NCBI GenBank assembly: GCA_030762175.1
Contig: CM060833.1
Location: 9,436,501-9,500,500, forward strand
Length of the DNA: 64,000 nucleotides
Direction of reading: 5' to 3'
Source of the DNA: Metallyticus violacea
Taxonomy: Eukaryota; Arthropoda; Insecta; Mantodea; Metallyticidae
Below, piece after piece: positions 36,101-50,000 of this stretch. How positions within the stretch are numbered: the stretch's first letter is position 1; each line of letters begins with the position of its first letter. Under the pieces are notes generated by a model. That model saw nothing but the letters and a program-made list of their open reading frames with translations, was not told the DNA's origin and did not search any database. Position numbers and translations under genes: made by a program.

Positions 36101-39100
36101 AAGCACGTAGTCTGTGTAGTAGGCCAGCATAGTACTCCACATTTACTGTGTGTTCCTCTCCTTGAAGTCAATGAAGAATATTCCTTCATAGTCCCAAAGG
36201 ATTGTGACCATGATCTTCCTGGTTGGCTGAGTGACCTTGGCCTTTAGAGGCGGTACTTCGCCAGGTATGCGCCACTTCATTGATTCTCTTTTGAACAAGG
36301 TTTCATCTCCTGTAACAATGGTTTGCAGATCTTTTCTCTCGTTGTCACGGCAGAGCTCCAAAAATGCCTGACAACAGATGACTCGTTGCTGCTTTTGGAC
36401 TGAGGAAAGAAGTCTAGGCACCCATCTTGCACTAACCTTATTCATGTTTAAATGTTCATAAATAATTCGAAGGACTGTTGTTTTAGAAATGCCCAACCCT
36501 GCTGCTATTTCTGTAACTTTGAGACGCCGGTCTTACATAATTTCTTCTTCCACAAGAGCGATGTTTTCAGGAGTGAGCATCTCCTAGGACCGATCTGCAC
36601 GTCTTCAATGCTTTCTCCACCCATTTTAAAATGTATGGTCCAATCTTTTACGGTAGAATATGACGGAGATGCTTCCCTATATACACTGTCCAATCGCTGT
36701 TTAATTTCATTTGGAGTAAGTTCCTTTTTTGTGAAGACTTAATACTCCATTTTGAACATGTCATAATCTTGTACACATAACCTTCTTTATGCAACTATAT
36801 CTGAACAACTGAACACAGCAGAGCGGAAGTACACCTGCAACTATTTAATAACAAATAAGGTATGACACCAAATAAGGGTTTTGTGAATGCGATAATCCTT
36901 ATCAGCGAAGCGGGAAACTTATGGATCTACCCTGATATATACAATATGGATTTTTAGAATACCAATAGCAAATGTTTAGTGTACATATACGCCTCGTTTA
37001 AAAGGCACGCAAGATCTCGGTTGATTAATCCTTTAGTCGTTGATGAAAGTGATTTGGAATTCACAAATTTTGTTTCTCTATGTGCAGAAGACACCGAAAC
37101 ACCAAATTATGTTAATTTCCTTGATTATTTTTTTAGCGGACATTCAAGAATTGCGCCAATTTCATCTAATTTTATTCTGTTATAGCTGTTGCTTGTGTTT
37201 CTTGTTTTGCACTGAACCAGTATTATCACATTTATTCACAAAATAGTGAAAGGGGGCAATTGTCCAAGGAAAGTCTCTCGAACAAAGGACAACATGAAAA
37301 ATCAAAGTATACGATTGAAAGTATATTGCATTGCCAAGTCATGCTCCCAACGGAAGGCTGGATGTAGGCAGCCCTCATAGGGAAGAAGCAAACACAAACA
37401 ACCGGACAACATTGGTTTATTATGACATGAGCAAAAGTTACACACAATTACTTACACAGGGATGCAAATCCGCTACAGGACGGGTCCCCCAGTAATCCAC
37501 GATGTTTAGCAGCAGTCTCCAGTCTCCAAGTACATCGACGGTTCGTTGCTAGCGATGTGGAAGACGCTGAATACCGTCTGTTGCATGTGAGTTGCTAATG
37601 TGAGCCACCTCGCGTCGAAATGTCCGCTTTGTTAGCGAAACGTTTTCCACTCAATGGCTGCTTTACTTTGGTGATGAGATCATAATCACAAGGACTGAGA
37701 CAGGGCGAATACGACGAGTGTGGAAGAATTTCCCATTCCCAGAGCTGTAAAAAACACGTTATCGTGGAGAATGATGGCGTTGTCCAAAAGTTCTGGTCGT
37801 GTGGTGTACGGCACGACGCAATTGTGTCACCAAAAAGCGCCATAATAATGGGCATTCACACTGGTCCCTCACTTTTGACTGTTATACTCAGAATACTATC
37901 ACTTTTGTTGGTAGAGGAATTTGGCTTAACTTGTATTTGCGTGGTAACACAGAGTGACGTCATTCACTGGACTGTTGCTTTACTTCTGGATCATAAACCC
38001 TGCCCACGTGTCATCAATTACAATGATGCGACCAACTTGACATCCACTTCTTCCAGATTGATGCGATGTGTGTCGTAGCAAGTCCGCTTCTGTACCTCAC
38101 TTAACTGATGTGGCACCCACTTTGCGCACATTTTCCACATGTTTAGCTACTCCCGTAGCTGAATTCCTGTTTGCTCGTCTAATTCCACAAGTGTCCAGCG
38201 CCTATCATCGCGCAAGCACTGTTTCACCACATCGTTGCCCGCGGGCACAGGACGCCCACTGCGCGGCAAATATGCAGTCAACATTCTGCCCCTTTTGAAG
38301 GCCCTGTTCCGCCTCATTCGATAGGATACGGCACACGCACCCATTGCTTCCTGTAACTATGTGTGGCACTCTGATGCCTGCCTGCCGCGGAGAAATGTTG
38401 TTTTCACATATGTACGTTGTTCACTCTTCGGGACTTCCATTCTTGACCACTGTCGCTCACCAATTGGACTTCGGGACGTGCTAGACAGCTCTACTCACAT
38501 ACAGCACCTAGTGGCTTAATTTGAAAGTACATTTCATACACTTTCAATAGTGTATCTTAGACTTTTCGTGTTGTCCCTTTTTCACAGGGGAAAACTGTGT
38601 AGTTGCATTGACTTGTCCCTTTACAGACAAAAATACATTGCTGTAAGTCTTGGCGAACTGTTGATTGCTCGGAGGTTTAACGACAGGCAAGTAGGCGGCC
38701 ATGAGTGGGGAGGGAAGCCGGCCTTGTCCGATGCGAGGACATATTCTGTAAGTCCGGTAGACAATACATATATTATACCACCAATACTTGTGTGGGCGTA
38801 ACTCATTAAAACGTTTATCAAGAAATGATAGTTACAGTAAATAATTATTATATTGGTATTAAAAACCTATAAACACATAATTTATAAACAATGACAATAT
38901 TATTAAAGAAGGTAAATCAAATATAAATTTTTATTATTTTTTTGTAATTTATTGAAACCAAATTAAATAAAAATGCGATGCATCAAACTTTTCTATATAA
39001 TTTCCAGATTTACGAACACATTCTTCCATGCGAGTAAGAAGCTTATTGCAGAATGAGGGCACTTGGGTTTCCAGTCAGTTAGCATGAATACTTCCATATT

Positions 39101-42100
39101 TTCATAGCTGTCAAATCGCCAACCTTCCTGTTTTTTAACAGTCAAGACACACGATACGTTTGGATTATAAGGAGTGTATTTCAGAGGTGTTTAGTGAATT
39201 TCCTCCAGCTTATTCCATGTTAAAGCAGCTGTATGCGGACGGGCGTTGTCTTGGAGTAAAAGTTTGTACTTCTGGAATCGACAGTTGACTTTTTTCGCAT
39301 ATAAGCACGTTTTATCTCAACCAGAAGCTGGCAATAATAAGCTGTATTGATTGTTTGATGCCCATCAAGAAAATCGATGAACAAATTCCTTGGGAGTTCA
39401 AAAAAACTGCTAAGAAAAACCTTCCAGTTTTTACTTTCATAGAAGGAGTAAAATTGAAGGTCTCTCTATAAATGTAATACAAATTTTTTAGAATTGTGTA
39501 TAAAAGTTTACCTCATAGGAGATGCTGGAAAGATCCCACTTCGGCTAAACAGACGTTGTATCGGGAAAACACATTCTGATTGACACGTTTATGTTCGGCC
39601 ATTGCAATGTTTCTGATTTTATTTGTGATATTTTCCTTTAGTTTCTCCAATGTGTGAGGGTTTGTTTTATAAACTCTGTCCTTCAGGCAACCCCACAGGT
39701 AAAAATCACACATTGTTAAATCTGGTGAGCGAGAGGGCCATACACCTGCACTAATCACTGTATCTTCAAACACTTCCTTAATTTTATTCATGGACTGCTG
39801 TATGAACAATTGCAGAATCCTGCTGAAACCACCCAAAAGATTTCGTTTCTTCTCTTCTTCTGAAAGCAGCTGAAAAAATGGAGTCTGCATTCATTGTCAT
39901 CTCGTAAAAAAATCGGATCGATAACAACACCAAACTCTAACTTTACTATCATAAAGAGGGTTTCCTGTACATGATGTGACTTTTCAGTACATCAGTATCG
40001 CATGTTTTGATTGTTCACACGGCCGTTCAGGTGAAACCAGACCCCGCCTGAAAATAACAGAAGCATTGGGTGCATTAAACCTTCATTCACAAATGAAATA
40101 GCCACTCACAAATCGCATTCTTATTACTGGATCGTCTTGTTTTAAACAATGGACACGTGTACACTTATTCGGTTTGAGGTTTAATCATTTTGTTGCGTTA
40201 TATGCAGAACCCACTAAAATCCCCACTTGTGCTAATTTCAGACAGATTTTGTTGGCGAACGTTCAAGGTTTGTACCAATTTTGTGTAGTTCATCCTCTGC
40301 TGAAACGGCATGTTTCCGCTTGTGTTTTGAACCAACAGAATAAAATTTATTCGCAATATCGTGAATTGCTTTTCTGGAAGGAGACAATTGACCAGGGAAC
40401 TACAGACGAAATTCTGCACAAACATGACCAGCTGACTCATATTTGTGATAACATTTACACACGAAAAAGCGTTGCTCTAGAGTCAACTGCCCCATCTTGG
40501 CGAAGCTCAACTATTGCACTGCTTCGAAGCGGTGTTCATGGACAGCGGGGAAAATTGTTGGGAAAGAGTGGGAGGGGTTGCTCGCAACCGATGGGATTCA
40601 AAACACCAAACCCTTTATTTTAATTCATATTACTGTGTATGTTACAATAAAGTTTTGATACATTTTTTAGTTTTCAAGAACTTTTATTTTAATGGTGTTT
40701 AACACCCGTTTTTACTACTGAGGCACCACGGGCGGTGGATACTGATGATACATGAGATGATATGATATATTGGGAAAGGATTTATTTTTAAGGAAGGAAA
40801 CGTTCCAGGTCTAATTTTAGGATACCTCCCCGGCATTTGCCGTTATGGGGACTGAGGAAAACCTGGAAAAAAAACCTCAGTCGGGGAGGATGGTCCTGGC
40901 GGGATTTGAACCCCAGACCTCCCATTCACAAGTCCGCGCCTTAACGACCTCAGCCACCCGTGGCAGTCAAGAATTTGTATTTGTATTTATAAAATGCCCT
41001 AGGATGAAGTCACACCACTTATGTGGCACTGAACACTTTATATGTTATTTTGATTATGCTTAACTTTTGGACACTAGTGCAATTTGTATCTATTTATTTC
41101 AGATATAATCCTGAAAACAAAAATGTTGAAGAGGGAGATGAAAAGCGCAAGAGGGTGGCTGTGAAGAAGGAAAAGGTAGAGGAAGACAAAGATGAGAAAG
41201 ACAAAAGAGATGGAAAGGAAGAAGATGATGATGACAGTGGGGAGTTTCTCGACGGTCCTGTAGTTATGCAGCCCTTGTCTGAGGGTGACATGGGAAGGCA
41301 TGAAGTAAACATCAACAGCTGTAAGTGAAAACATATCCTTATTTATTATCTGTCAGATCCTGAAATATACAGAAATAACTTGCACATTCATTTTATATAA
41401 TATTTTTAGACTTTAATAGCTGTCGTTAAAATTGTTAAAAGTAAAACTTCTCAGTCCGTACTATCATGGTTGATACTGTGATATAAAACCAAAAATTGTG
41501 ATATTTTGGTTTAACATCCTCAATGCTACATCTTTCAACCCCATAGATCCTCTACTTGAGTTAGTTTAACTCTGCTTTGTAGATTACATCATTACATATT
41601 ACGGGGGGTGTTCAGCAGTGATTTAGTACAGTAGATTTTTGTACCTTATTTATTAGCCGCATGGCAACTCTGAACATACTCCCCACCGATATCAATTAGT
41701 TGTCATCTTCATTATGACGTCGTGAAACCATTGTTTCGGAGTACTACGCTACCACTCATTCACAGTTGCCTGAATTTCCTTGTTGTTGTCGAATTTTCCA
41801 CCTCTTAGGGAGTGCTTTATGTTTTCGAATAAGGCATCAAACAAGAGTGAGCTACGGTGAGTATGGTGGGTGCGGCACAATGACCCCCAGCGATTCCAGC
41901 TTTGCAGTCGTAGTGTTACTGGTCTGGGGTGGAGCAGTGTTATGTTAAAGGATCACTTCTGTCGACCACTTCCCTTGCTACCCTGCTAAGGGTTTCGGTG
42001 TTGAGGAAGCCATTCCATTAGCAGTGTACTTGAAGAGTCCCAAAACACTTTGATCATTTGCTTGCCCCTGATAGAGCAGCACGAAGTATCTTGGCTCGGG

Positions 42101-42566
42101 GACTTCCTGGACTCTTCTAGTGTGTGGTAGTGACACAATGACCCGTCACCAGGCATCAGCTTCTCCAAAAAATCCGAATCTTCATTTTGCATTTCAGTAG
42201 CCGACGACAAACTTCAACAATTTTGTCCATCAGTGCCTGTCAAGTCCCCTGGAATAGCTTTTGCATATTCAAATCGTCATGAATAATGATGTGCAGGCCT
42301 ATTTGATATTCCAGTTCATCAAATTTACCCATACAACAAACAAACAAAAAATTCAGTCCCGAGCGACAGCGGAAAGAGCCAAACTCCTCAATTCCGAACG
42401 GCAGCGGAGATACTCCGATGTTGCCTCATGACTACATAATCTGCACATAATTGTTTTATTTCTGGCTTAACACTCACCGTGGTAATCTCGCTGATAATGT
42501 TTGAAGCTGAGTGCATAATTCAAATTCTTGTAGCACATTTCACAAGTGATAGGCCTACGATTGTTG

Positions 42567-42609
<43 letters not shown>

Positions 42610-45600
42610 GAGACGCGATGACATTTAAGTTTTCGGAATGTACTATAGGCCCATGCTTTCCTAGATGTTTATTGTGCTCTTTTTGTTTAACGTGTATAAT
42701 CTATGCGCTGTCCTTCGTATCTAGCTGCAAAATGTTGTTCCTTACTACAAAACTGAGTTTTTCGCTTTATTACCACACATTGGCTTATTGGAATTCCATT
42801 ATATATATTAACCTTAACGCTAACCTCGGTTAAATCCTAAATATGTATGTATGTATATATGTATGTATGTATATATACAGTGTATATATACATAAATATG
42901 TGTATGTATGTATGTATATATATACACTAACCTTAACGCTAACCTCGGGTAAATCCTAAAAACCGTAGACCCAGTAGTTCGTTACGGCGAGTTACGGCCT
43001 GACAGCCTACGCTCGCCTCGTTTTCGTAAATATAAATTTATAGCGGATTGTGTGCATACTACTGTGTTAGTGAGCAAATCATTGTACATCTCCATTAACT
43101 CCGGCAGAAAATGATGGGGGGAAGTATCTGGATGTAAAGTTTCGAAACTCCTTAGCAATGGGTCTTCTCTGTGGAAAAATCTTCCTCTTTCCTTAGCTTT
43201 GGATTTGTATTCCACTATTCCACTCTCGTTCGGGACTGAGGAGTTCGGTTCTCTCCGCTGTCACTCGGAACTGCAGCTCCAGCAGATTTTAGAGTTTTTC
43301 TTGCTGTATGAGGAAGCGTTAATCAAATGTTATGCGCCTATAAACCACAATCAGTTCCCACACAACCTCAATGTTCCTGGGAGACCGCGATGTTGATTGA
43401 CGACCAGTACTCACATTCTTGTATGCAGATTCCCCCTACTACAGGCGAACTCATTGTTGCAGTCGCAAACGGTCTGTGCAGGAACTTCTTGATCACATGC
43501 CGCAGTTAAACGTCTAAGAATTTCTGCCGTTTAGTCTTTTCCTTCCACAACAATTATGCAGTCTATCTTTTGGCGCCTTTCTTTATTTGACAACAAACGA
43601 ACATCGTCCTTTCGCTACACAGTCAATTTATGGTCATGAAATGGGGGGAAAAAAAAGTGTTCCTAATTGAAATTCTAAAAGTCGGGCAAGTCAATTGTTA
43701 TATCTTGTGCTCTTTGTTTCTCTACTAAGGGCACTACCCTGGAGTAGGTGTTTTGCATTCATGATGCCTCTTTTACATAATATGGTACGAGTCACATAAT
43801 CCCCCCCCCCCCCCATCACAAAAACCTATATAGAGAATGCACATTTTGCAGAGAGACCTTAAATTAATTTAAGAACTTTCGAAAAATAAGAAATTTTAAA
43901 AAAATTCTGTTGGGACTCACACAGTGAAGCTTATTAAATGTAAATTATATGTTAAAATTAGTGAAATATTGTTACCCTAATGTAGGAAATTACTTCAGAA
44001 TGGTATGATAAATTTAAGTTGTGTCATAAGAATGTTATTCAGAAGAAAGCTCAATTAAAATTTTTTGATTGTTTCAGATTTGGAGTGCCAGCCTCTGGAG
44101 CACATTTTCAAGACTTGCCAAAGTATAGATAATATTGTTGGGGATCATGCTCATCTGTTTTTGCCACTCTGCACTCTCCATCAGATCTGCTATCTATGCG
44201 TAAGTAATGTTATGCAGTTAGCAATATGTTTAAAACAGATTTTTTTGTTTCATAAATTTCTCCCAGTGAAGCACGAAATTTGTAATTAACCTTTGATATC
44301 AGCCAACGTTTCAACACAGAAACTGCAGCATGGTTGTGAACTAGGCCAATGCTGACTCATAGGAAGTAAAGATGTAATTTGTGTATTCATACTGGTAGAA
44401 TAAGGCCTTAGGGCTCTTTCTTCTACTCAACCAGTCTTTTTTTTTAAAATCTATTTGTTGTATCTAAGGATGCTCTTTAACAATTCTGGTCACCAGCCTC
44501 CCATTCAATTCAGGGTGAAATGGCCAATAACTTTATACTCAATGGCCTCTTTTTTCAGGCTTGAGGCTCTTTTACATGCTGTAAATCTATTATAAGCGAC
44601 CCACAGCTTTACTTCCCTTCTGTCTTACAATTAAGCAGAATTGCGGAACTCCAATTTTTCTTGGTTTCAATATACTCTACACCTGCATCAGTTGGATAAT
44701 AGTTGTTTACCGTACTAAGCGCTGTAAGTCTTAATACTTCAGATATGTCATTGTTCATGAAGACCATTGTACAGATTTAGTTTCACACTATCTATATATT
44801 GGGTTTTTTTTAATGGGGTTTAACGCCCTTTTTACTACTGAGATACCACAGGCGTTGAACACTGATGATACATGAGATGAAATTATATATTGGGAAAGGA
44901 TTTTTAAGGAACGAAATGTTCTAGGCCTAAGTTTAGTATAACTCCCCAGCATTTGCCATTTATGAGGACTGAGGGAAATCTGGATAATATCTCAATCAGG
45001 AAGGCCCTGGTAGAATTCGAACCCCAAACCTCCCACTTGTGAGTCTGCGCCTTAATGACCTTGACCACCTGTGGCAGTCTTTATATATTGTGAAAAATTA
45101 GTTGGTATAATAGTATTTTATTGTTTATTTTTAAATCTTTATATAATTTTCAAAAGTCTGTAATGTTTTAACTGTTGTGTCCTGTTGGAAATATGAAACC
45201 ATTTATTCCTATATTCATTAAATTTTAATTTCTGTCCCAATATAGCTGTTTTAATATCTAGCTCTATTTTAATTAGCAGATTGTTAGTTATGCTCTGTAT
45301 TGTAGTAATTGGTGTTGTTTTAACAGCTCCTGTTATTATTCCTAATGGCCTAAATTGCACAGTATCCAATTTAATTTTAAGTTGGTTGTTTATTGTGGAT
45401 ATTATCTCACTTTCATAGAGCAAATTGGGCTTTATGTAGCTTTTGTATGCTTCATTAAGGACATCTATGGATCCTCCCTGTTTGACACCTGCCAGTCTTC
45501 TGAATATGTTGTTCTGCTTATTCCCTTCCTTAGTTATATTTTCTGTCTGTTCAGAGAAGTAAGTTACAGAATAGATACAACATCAAAAAGCTGTACTAAA

Positions 45601-46964
45601 TGCCACAAAGGATGTAATATCATTTTGCAAGAAGTGTGAAATTTATAAAATCAATTGTTTGGTTTGCGATCAAAATTCAAAAGAAAACAACAAGAAATTT
45701 AGAAACCAGGACAAAAGAACAATTGGAGCAATCAGCAATTGCAGCATATTTTTGAACAAAAAGCTACAATCTTACTTTGAAACCAAAATATAAAAGATAC
45801 TGATAATTCCATGAACTTAGCAATATGCGAGAAGGTCTTTATTCAAAAAAATAAATATCAGATTTATTTTTTTGAAACATTATCATGAATTTTGATATTC
45901 CACCACTGAATAACTTGTACAGCATGATATCAGGGCCAACTTTTAAGTGCAGCATGTAGAACCCAGCTGTACTAATCTCTTATCCTGTATATATGTAATT
46001 ATTAATTTCATGGTTTTCCATTTTTAACTCAAATTTAAACTATTTCTGAGTGCTGACATGAGAATTTATTAGTAAAAGCATGCTACTTTGGCAGGATTCT
46101 TACACCTGTATTTTCTACTATAGTCCAATCCAATCAGAATTAATTTGACTGCACTCTTAACCGTAACCATAGCATTTGTCATGGCAGTGATAGATACTTG
46201 CTTTATGCTTCAGGAAAGCAAGTATGGAAAAAACTGAGAATTGGACAATAGGCTGTGTCTAGGGTGGAAAGAAATGTTTGTCATTGATTGGTTGCTTGCT
46301 GCCATAGCAATTCAAAAGAATGTATAAGTCAGTGGGCATTATCAGCTTGCTAAATATAGATTTTTGACACTTTGTTTAGCTAAAACAAATTTTAAATTTT
46401 ATGTCTACTTGTATAGTATTTTGGTACTCATTTTATAGTCTGTAGCTTCAAAAATAAAACTTTTTGAACTGTTAACATATTACTTTAATTGCTATTGCAT
46501 TTAGATCCATGATATTGAAGCAACTGGTGAGGCACCACTGTTTGTAGCTACAGTTTTCTATGATGCCATTCCAGTGCATTATTGCATTTACATAAAAGTA
46601 TGTATGAACAATGAACATTGCGTAATACGTCAATGTACTTTTTAAAAACTTTATTTTCCTATTATACACCTACTGGAGTATCCCTGATGTGTTGTAGTTT
46701 ATGTTGAAATATAGTAAATTTTTTCTTTATCAGTCTTCCGTTCTGTAATAAGTAATCTAAAACAGTGAGTAGATATAATTGTGTATATAAACATATTTTT
46801 TTACTCAAACTGTCTAGTAGATACTCAAAGATATTTTCAAATAAAACTCCTTAATTCGAGGTAGGGCTGTGCCAACATTTTATGTCATGAATAACCTTTA
46901 ATCTTTCATGTTATCCTCTGCATCAAAATGAAATAATAATAACAACAACAACAACAACAACAAC

Positions 46965-47015
<51 letters not shown>

Positions 47016-50000
47016 TGGTGGTGGTGGTGGTGGTGATTAAAATTTTCTGATGCCAGTATTATTCTTCGACTAATGACATGATCACGCAAGTTGGAAGTCC
47101 CTGAATTTTAATATTATTTACATAAACTATATTATAGTTGTACTATTAACCACATTAAAATACATTATACTTTTTTGTCCATACTACATAGGTATAGAGT
47201 TAGGCTCTTCTTCAGTAAAAGATGCACAAGATATAACATGACTAACTGTGGCAGCAACTGGTGCCAACCTGATGGAATGTAACAGTGTAATTAGCAGGGT
47301 GGTAACTGCTGAAAAAGCAAAACATCGAAAATCAGTTGCATGTCAGAGGAGCAATTATGCGACAGATAGTAAAAGCGTAAGAGGATATGGTAGCAGTGAA
47401 AATCATTTGCTTACAAATAAACTGGGTAACATTTGTAAAGATAAATTCAGGCTGGGAGGAGTGTGCACATTATCGGATTATATAGCTGCCATTTCTGTTT
47501 GTCTTAAAACACTTACTGAAGCTGAAAGAGGTAAAGCATCAATAAGAGTGAATGCAAAGCAATCATCAAATGTGGAGACATGTGGCAGCATGTTTTGTGC
47601 AATTGGTAATGAAGATGCAGCTCTCCCTAAGATTGATTAAAACCTAACTCTCCATTACCGTTGCACAGCATAAGTTGTCACATGCCTCTACATTCAGCAT
47701 TGCTTTTCACTCTCTCTTATTGATGCTTTGCCTCTCTCAGCTTCGAAAAATGTTTTAAGAGAAAGAGAAATGACAGCTATAGAATCCCATAAAGTGCACA
47801 CACTTCCCAGCCTGAATTTATCTTTATAAATGTTACCCTGTTTATTTGTAAACAAATAATTTTCATTGCTCCTATATCCTGTCACTTTTTCATCATTTGT
47901 CTCATGATTGCTACTTAGACATGCAACTGATTTCAGATGTTTATCTTTTTCAGCAGTTTATCACCCTGACAGTTACACTGTTACATTCCACCAGGTTGGC
48001 ACTAGCTGCCGCCACAGTTAGTTACCTAAGTTTAGGTTATAGTACCACTCCATTGTCAACAGCTTCATAAGTACAATACCTTATATCTTGTTTGATTACT
48101 TCATTTCTTTTGCTAAAGAAGAGCCTAACAGGTTTGAATTATTTATTTTCTTAGTTGTGTCTATTTAAGTAATTTATCTTTCTACATTGAATACCTAATT
48201 TGCCACATTATTATACTCAAGAAGATATTTTACTTTTATTGATATACATTCATACATAAATCCAATACCCACCTCTTACATTGGGTGAGTAATTTGTATA
48301 ACCAAGGCGTTAAACACATTGGTTTCTTCAATAATTATGAACTCCTTACCATTTGCACATCTATCAGTTAGTTGGCCTGCCCAATCCCCAGATCTTACGG
48401 TAATAGACTTTTTCCTATTGAGAATGGTCAAAGATGCTGTCTATCAAAATGCTTCAACAACACCAGAGAACACTTATTTACATGCAGCAATGCATTATTG
48501 ATGCTTGTACAATCATCCAGGAAGAAGTAGTAGAACGATCTAGGGCATCCTTTATCTAGAGTGTATTTATGTATGAATGCCAATGATCACCATTTTGAGC
48601 TTGAGATGTAAAGGGTCATTTTTCTTCTGAATTGTGATAAGTAATACAGTAAAATAACAAGATCTATGTACTGTACAGTCCATCTATTGTATTCCTCAGT
48701 GTTTATTGATCATCATGAAATGTTAAACAAGACTTGAAGGAATTAAATGATTTAGTTAAGCAAATGAATTGTAGTGCTATAAAATAAAAAAGTTTTGCAT
48801 TATTTATCATTTCTATATCTACTGTTTTCTTAACTAAAATTGTACAGTATAATACATTTCTGAATGCTCTTGGAGAGGGTAAGGGTATTCTTGAATAAAA
48901 TATACATGGTGCCATAAAAAAAAGCTGTATCCCATATCTCCTTCTCCTAGTATACCCCTAGCAAGAACTCCCCCATGATGTTAAAAACTTTTTTTCAAAC
49001 AATTTTCATTTGATGCATCAGAAAAAACTTATTTTGAGTAAACAAGATTAATGCAACAATGTGTATATTCTTTTTACACACACGCACGCACACTTGCCAA
49101 AAAATGTATACACACTTCAAGCAAAGGAAAAACTGTGTTCACATAACAAAACTGAACTCACTTAAACAGAAAATGATGAGAAAATCATCTTAGATTTTTA
49201 CAGTTACAACAGTTGCTCAAAAAGCCCACCATAGGTGTGAATACATTTCTCATCCTCTTGCACCATGTTTCAAAACCACTCACAGTACTGCATTCTCCAA
49301 TCAGGGTCATCTTCATTTAAGTGCGTGCAAAAGTCTGGGGATGAAAGTCTTTCAACTTTGTTGTTTTAATAATATGATGTATGCTGGTCTTGCGAATCCC
49401 AGTCTCACATGCACATTGCTTTGTAGATTTCTGCGCTGGATGCTCAAAATGTTTCAAAACCATAGTCAAGGATGGGGGCTTGTTGCTGTGCAAGGTATCC
49501 CAGATCTGCCCTTTTGACTTTTGAACATCGCATACTGTACCATGAGTCTCAAATTTGTCTTGAATGCAATTATTACTCGCATTGGCGGTTATGTTCTGTA
49601 CACATGTCTCCATTGCCTATGAACTTCAACAACATTCTCCAGTTTTCCAATACAACTTCAAAATTGGTTTCTGCTGTTCAAACGATAATCTTGGTTCCAT
49701 TTTGTTGTAGTAATGCTAGCATAATGTAATGTGAGTCCCATCTGTTTACAGAACATCATACACGATAATCTTGACTTCATTTGTTCATTGTTGATTTATG
49801 ATAATCTTGGCTTCATTTGTTCATTGTTGATTTACCTGTCTCTTAGCAATGCTGAGTCAGTTTACAGAACATCATATTACACATTACTGTTATTTTTCAG
49901 TCAAACTTTGAAATATAATAAATACATATCTACTGTGAAAGTGTGTATACATTTTTTTGGCACCCTCAGAATATATTACAGGGGCCATCTCTTTATGCTT

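Larger units (their letters stand above)
35382..41102 (+). other. Intron between third and fourth coding exons
   Basis: GTATTT to TTTCAG. Contains mariner A copy 4, mariner G, two further minus-strand transposase relics and a SINE family 2 copy. Confidence 0.75.
42355..43290. mobile_element. Probable non-autonomous DNA element nested in mariner B
   Basis: Imperfect inverted ends: GAGCGACAGCGGAAAGAGCC then AAACTCCTCAATTCCGAACG at 42361-42403, and ACTGAGGAGTTCGGTTCTCT with CCGCTGTCACTCGGAACTGC at 43232-43274. Inside are a long T tract (42571-42605), a TATG microsatellite, a direct repeat and the block shared with 31140-31560. No coding capacity. Class (hAT or other) undetermined. Confidence 0.5.
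41321..44077 (+). other. Intron between fourth and fifth coding exons
   Basis: GTAAGT to GATTGTTTCAG. Contains a split mariner B copy, an unclassified element and microsatellites. Confidence 0.75.

Noticed and set aside
40174..40623. 149-codon plus-strand gene
   Set aside because: Lies in an intron, has no recognised domain or start/splice context, and is surrounded by repeats.
46898..47089. Poly-Leu/poly-His protein on the minus strand
   Set aside because: Produced entirely by a trinucleotide array.
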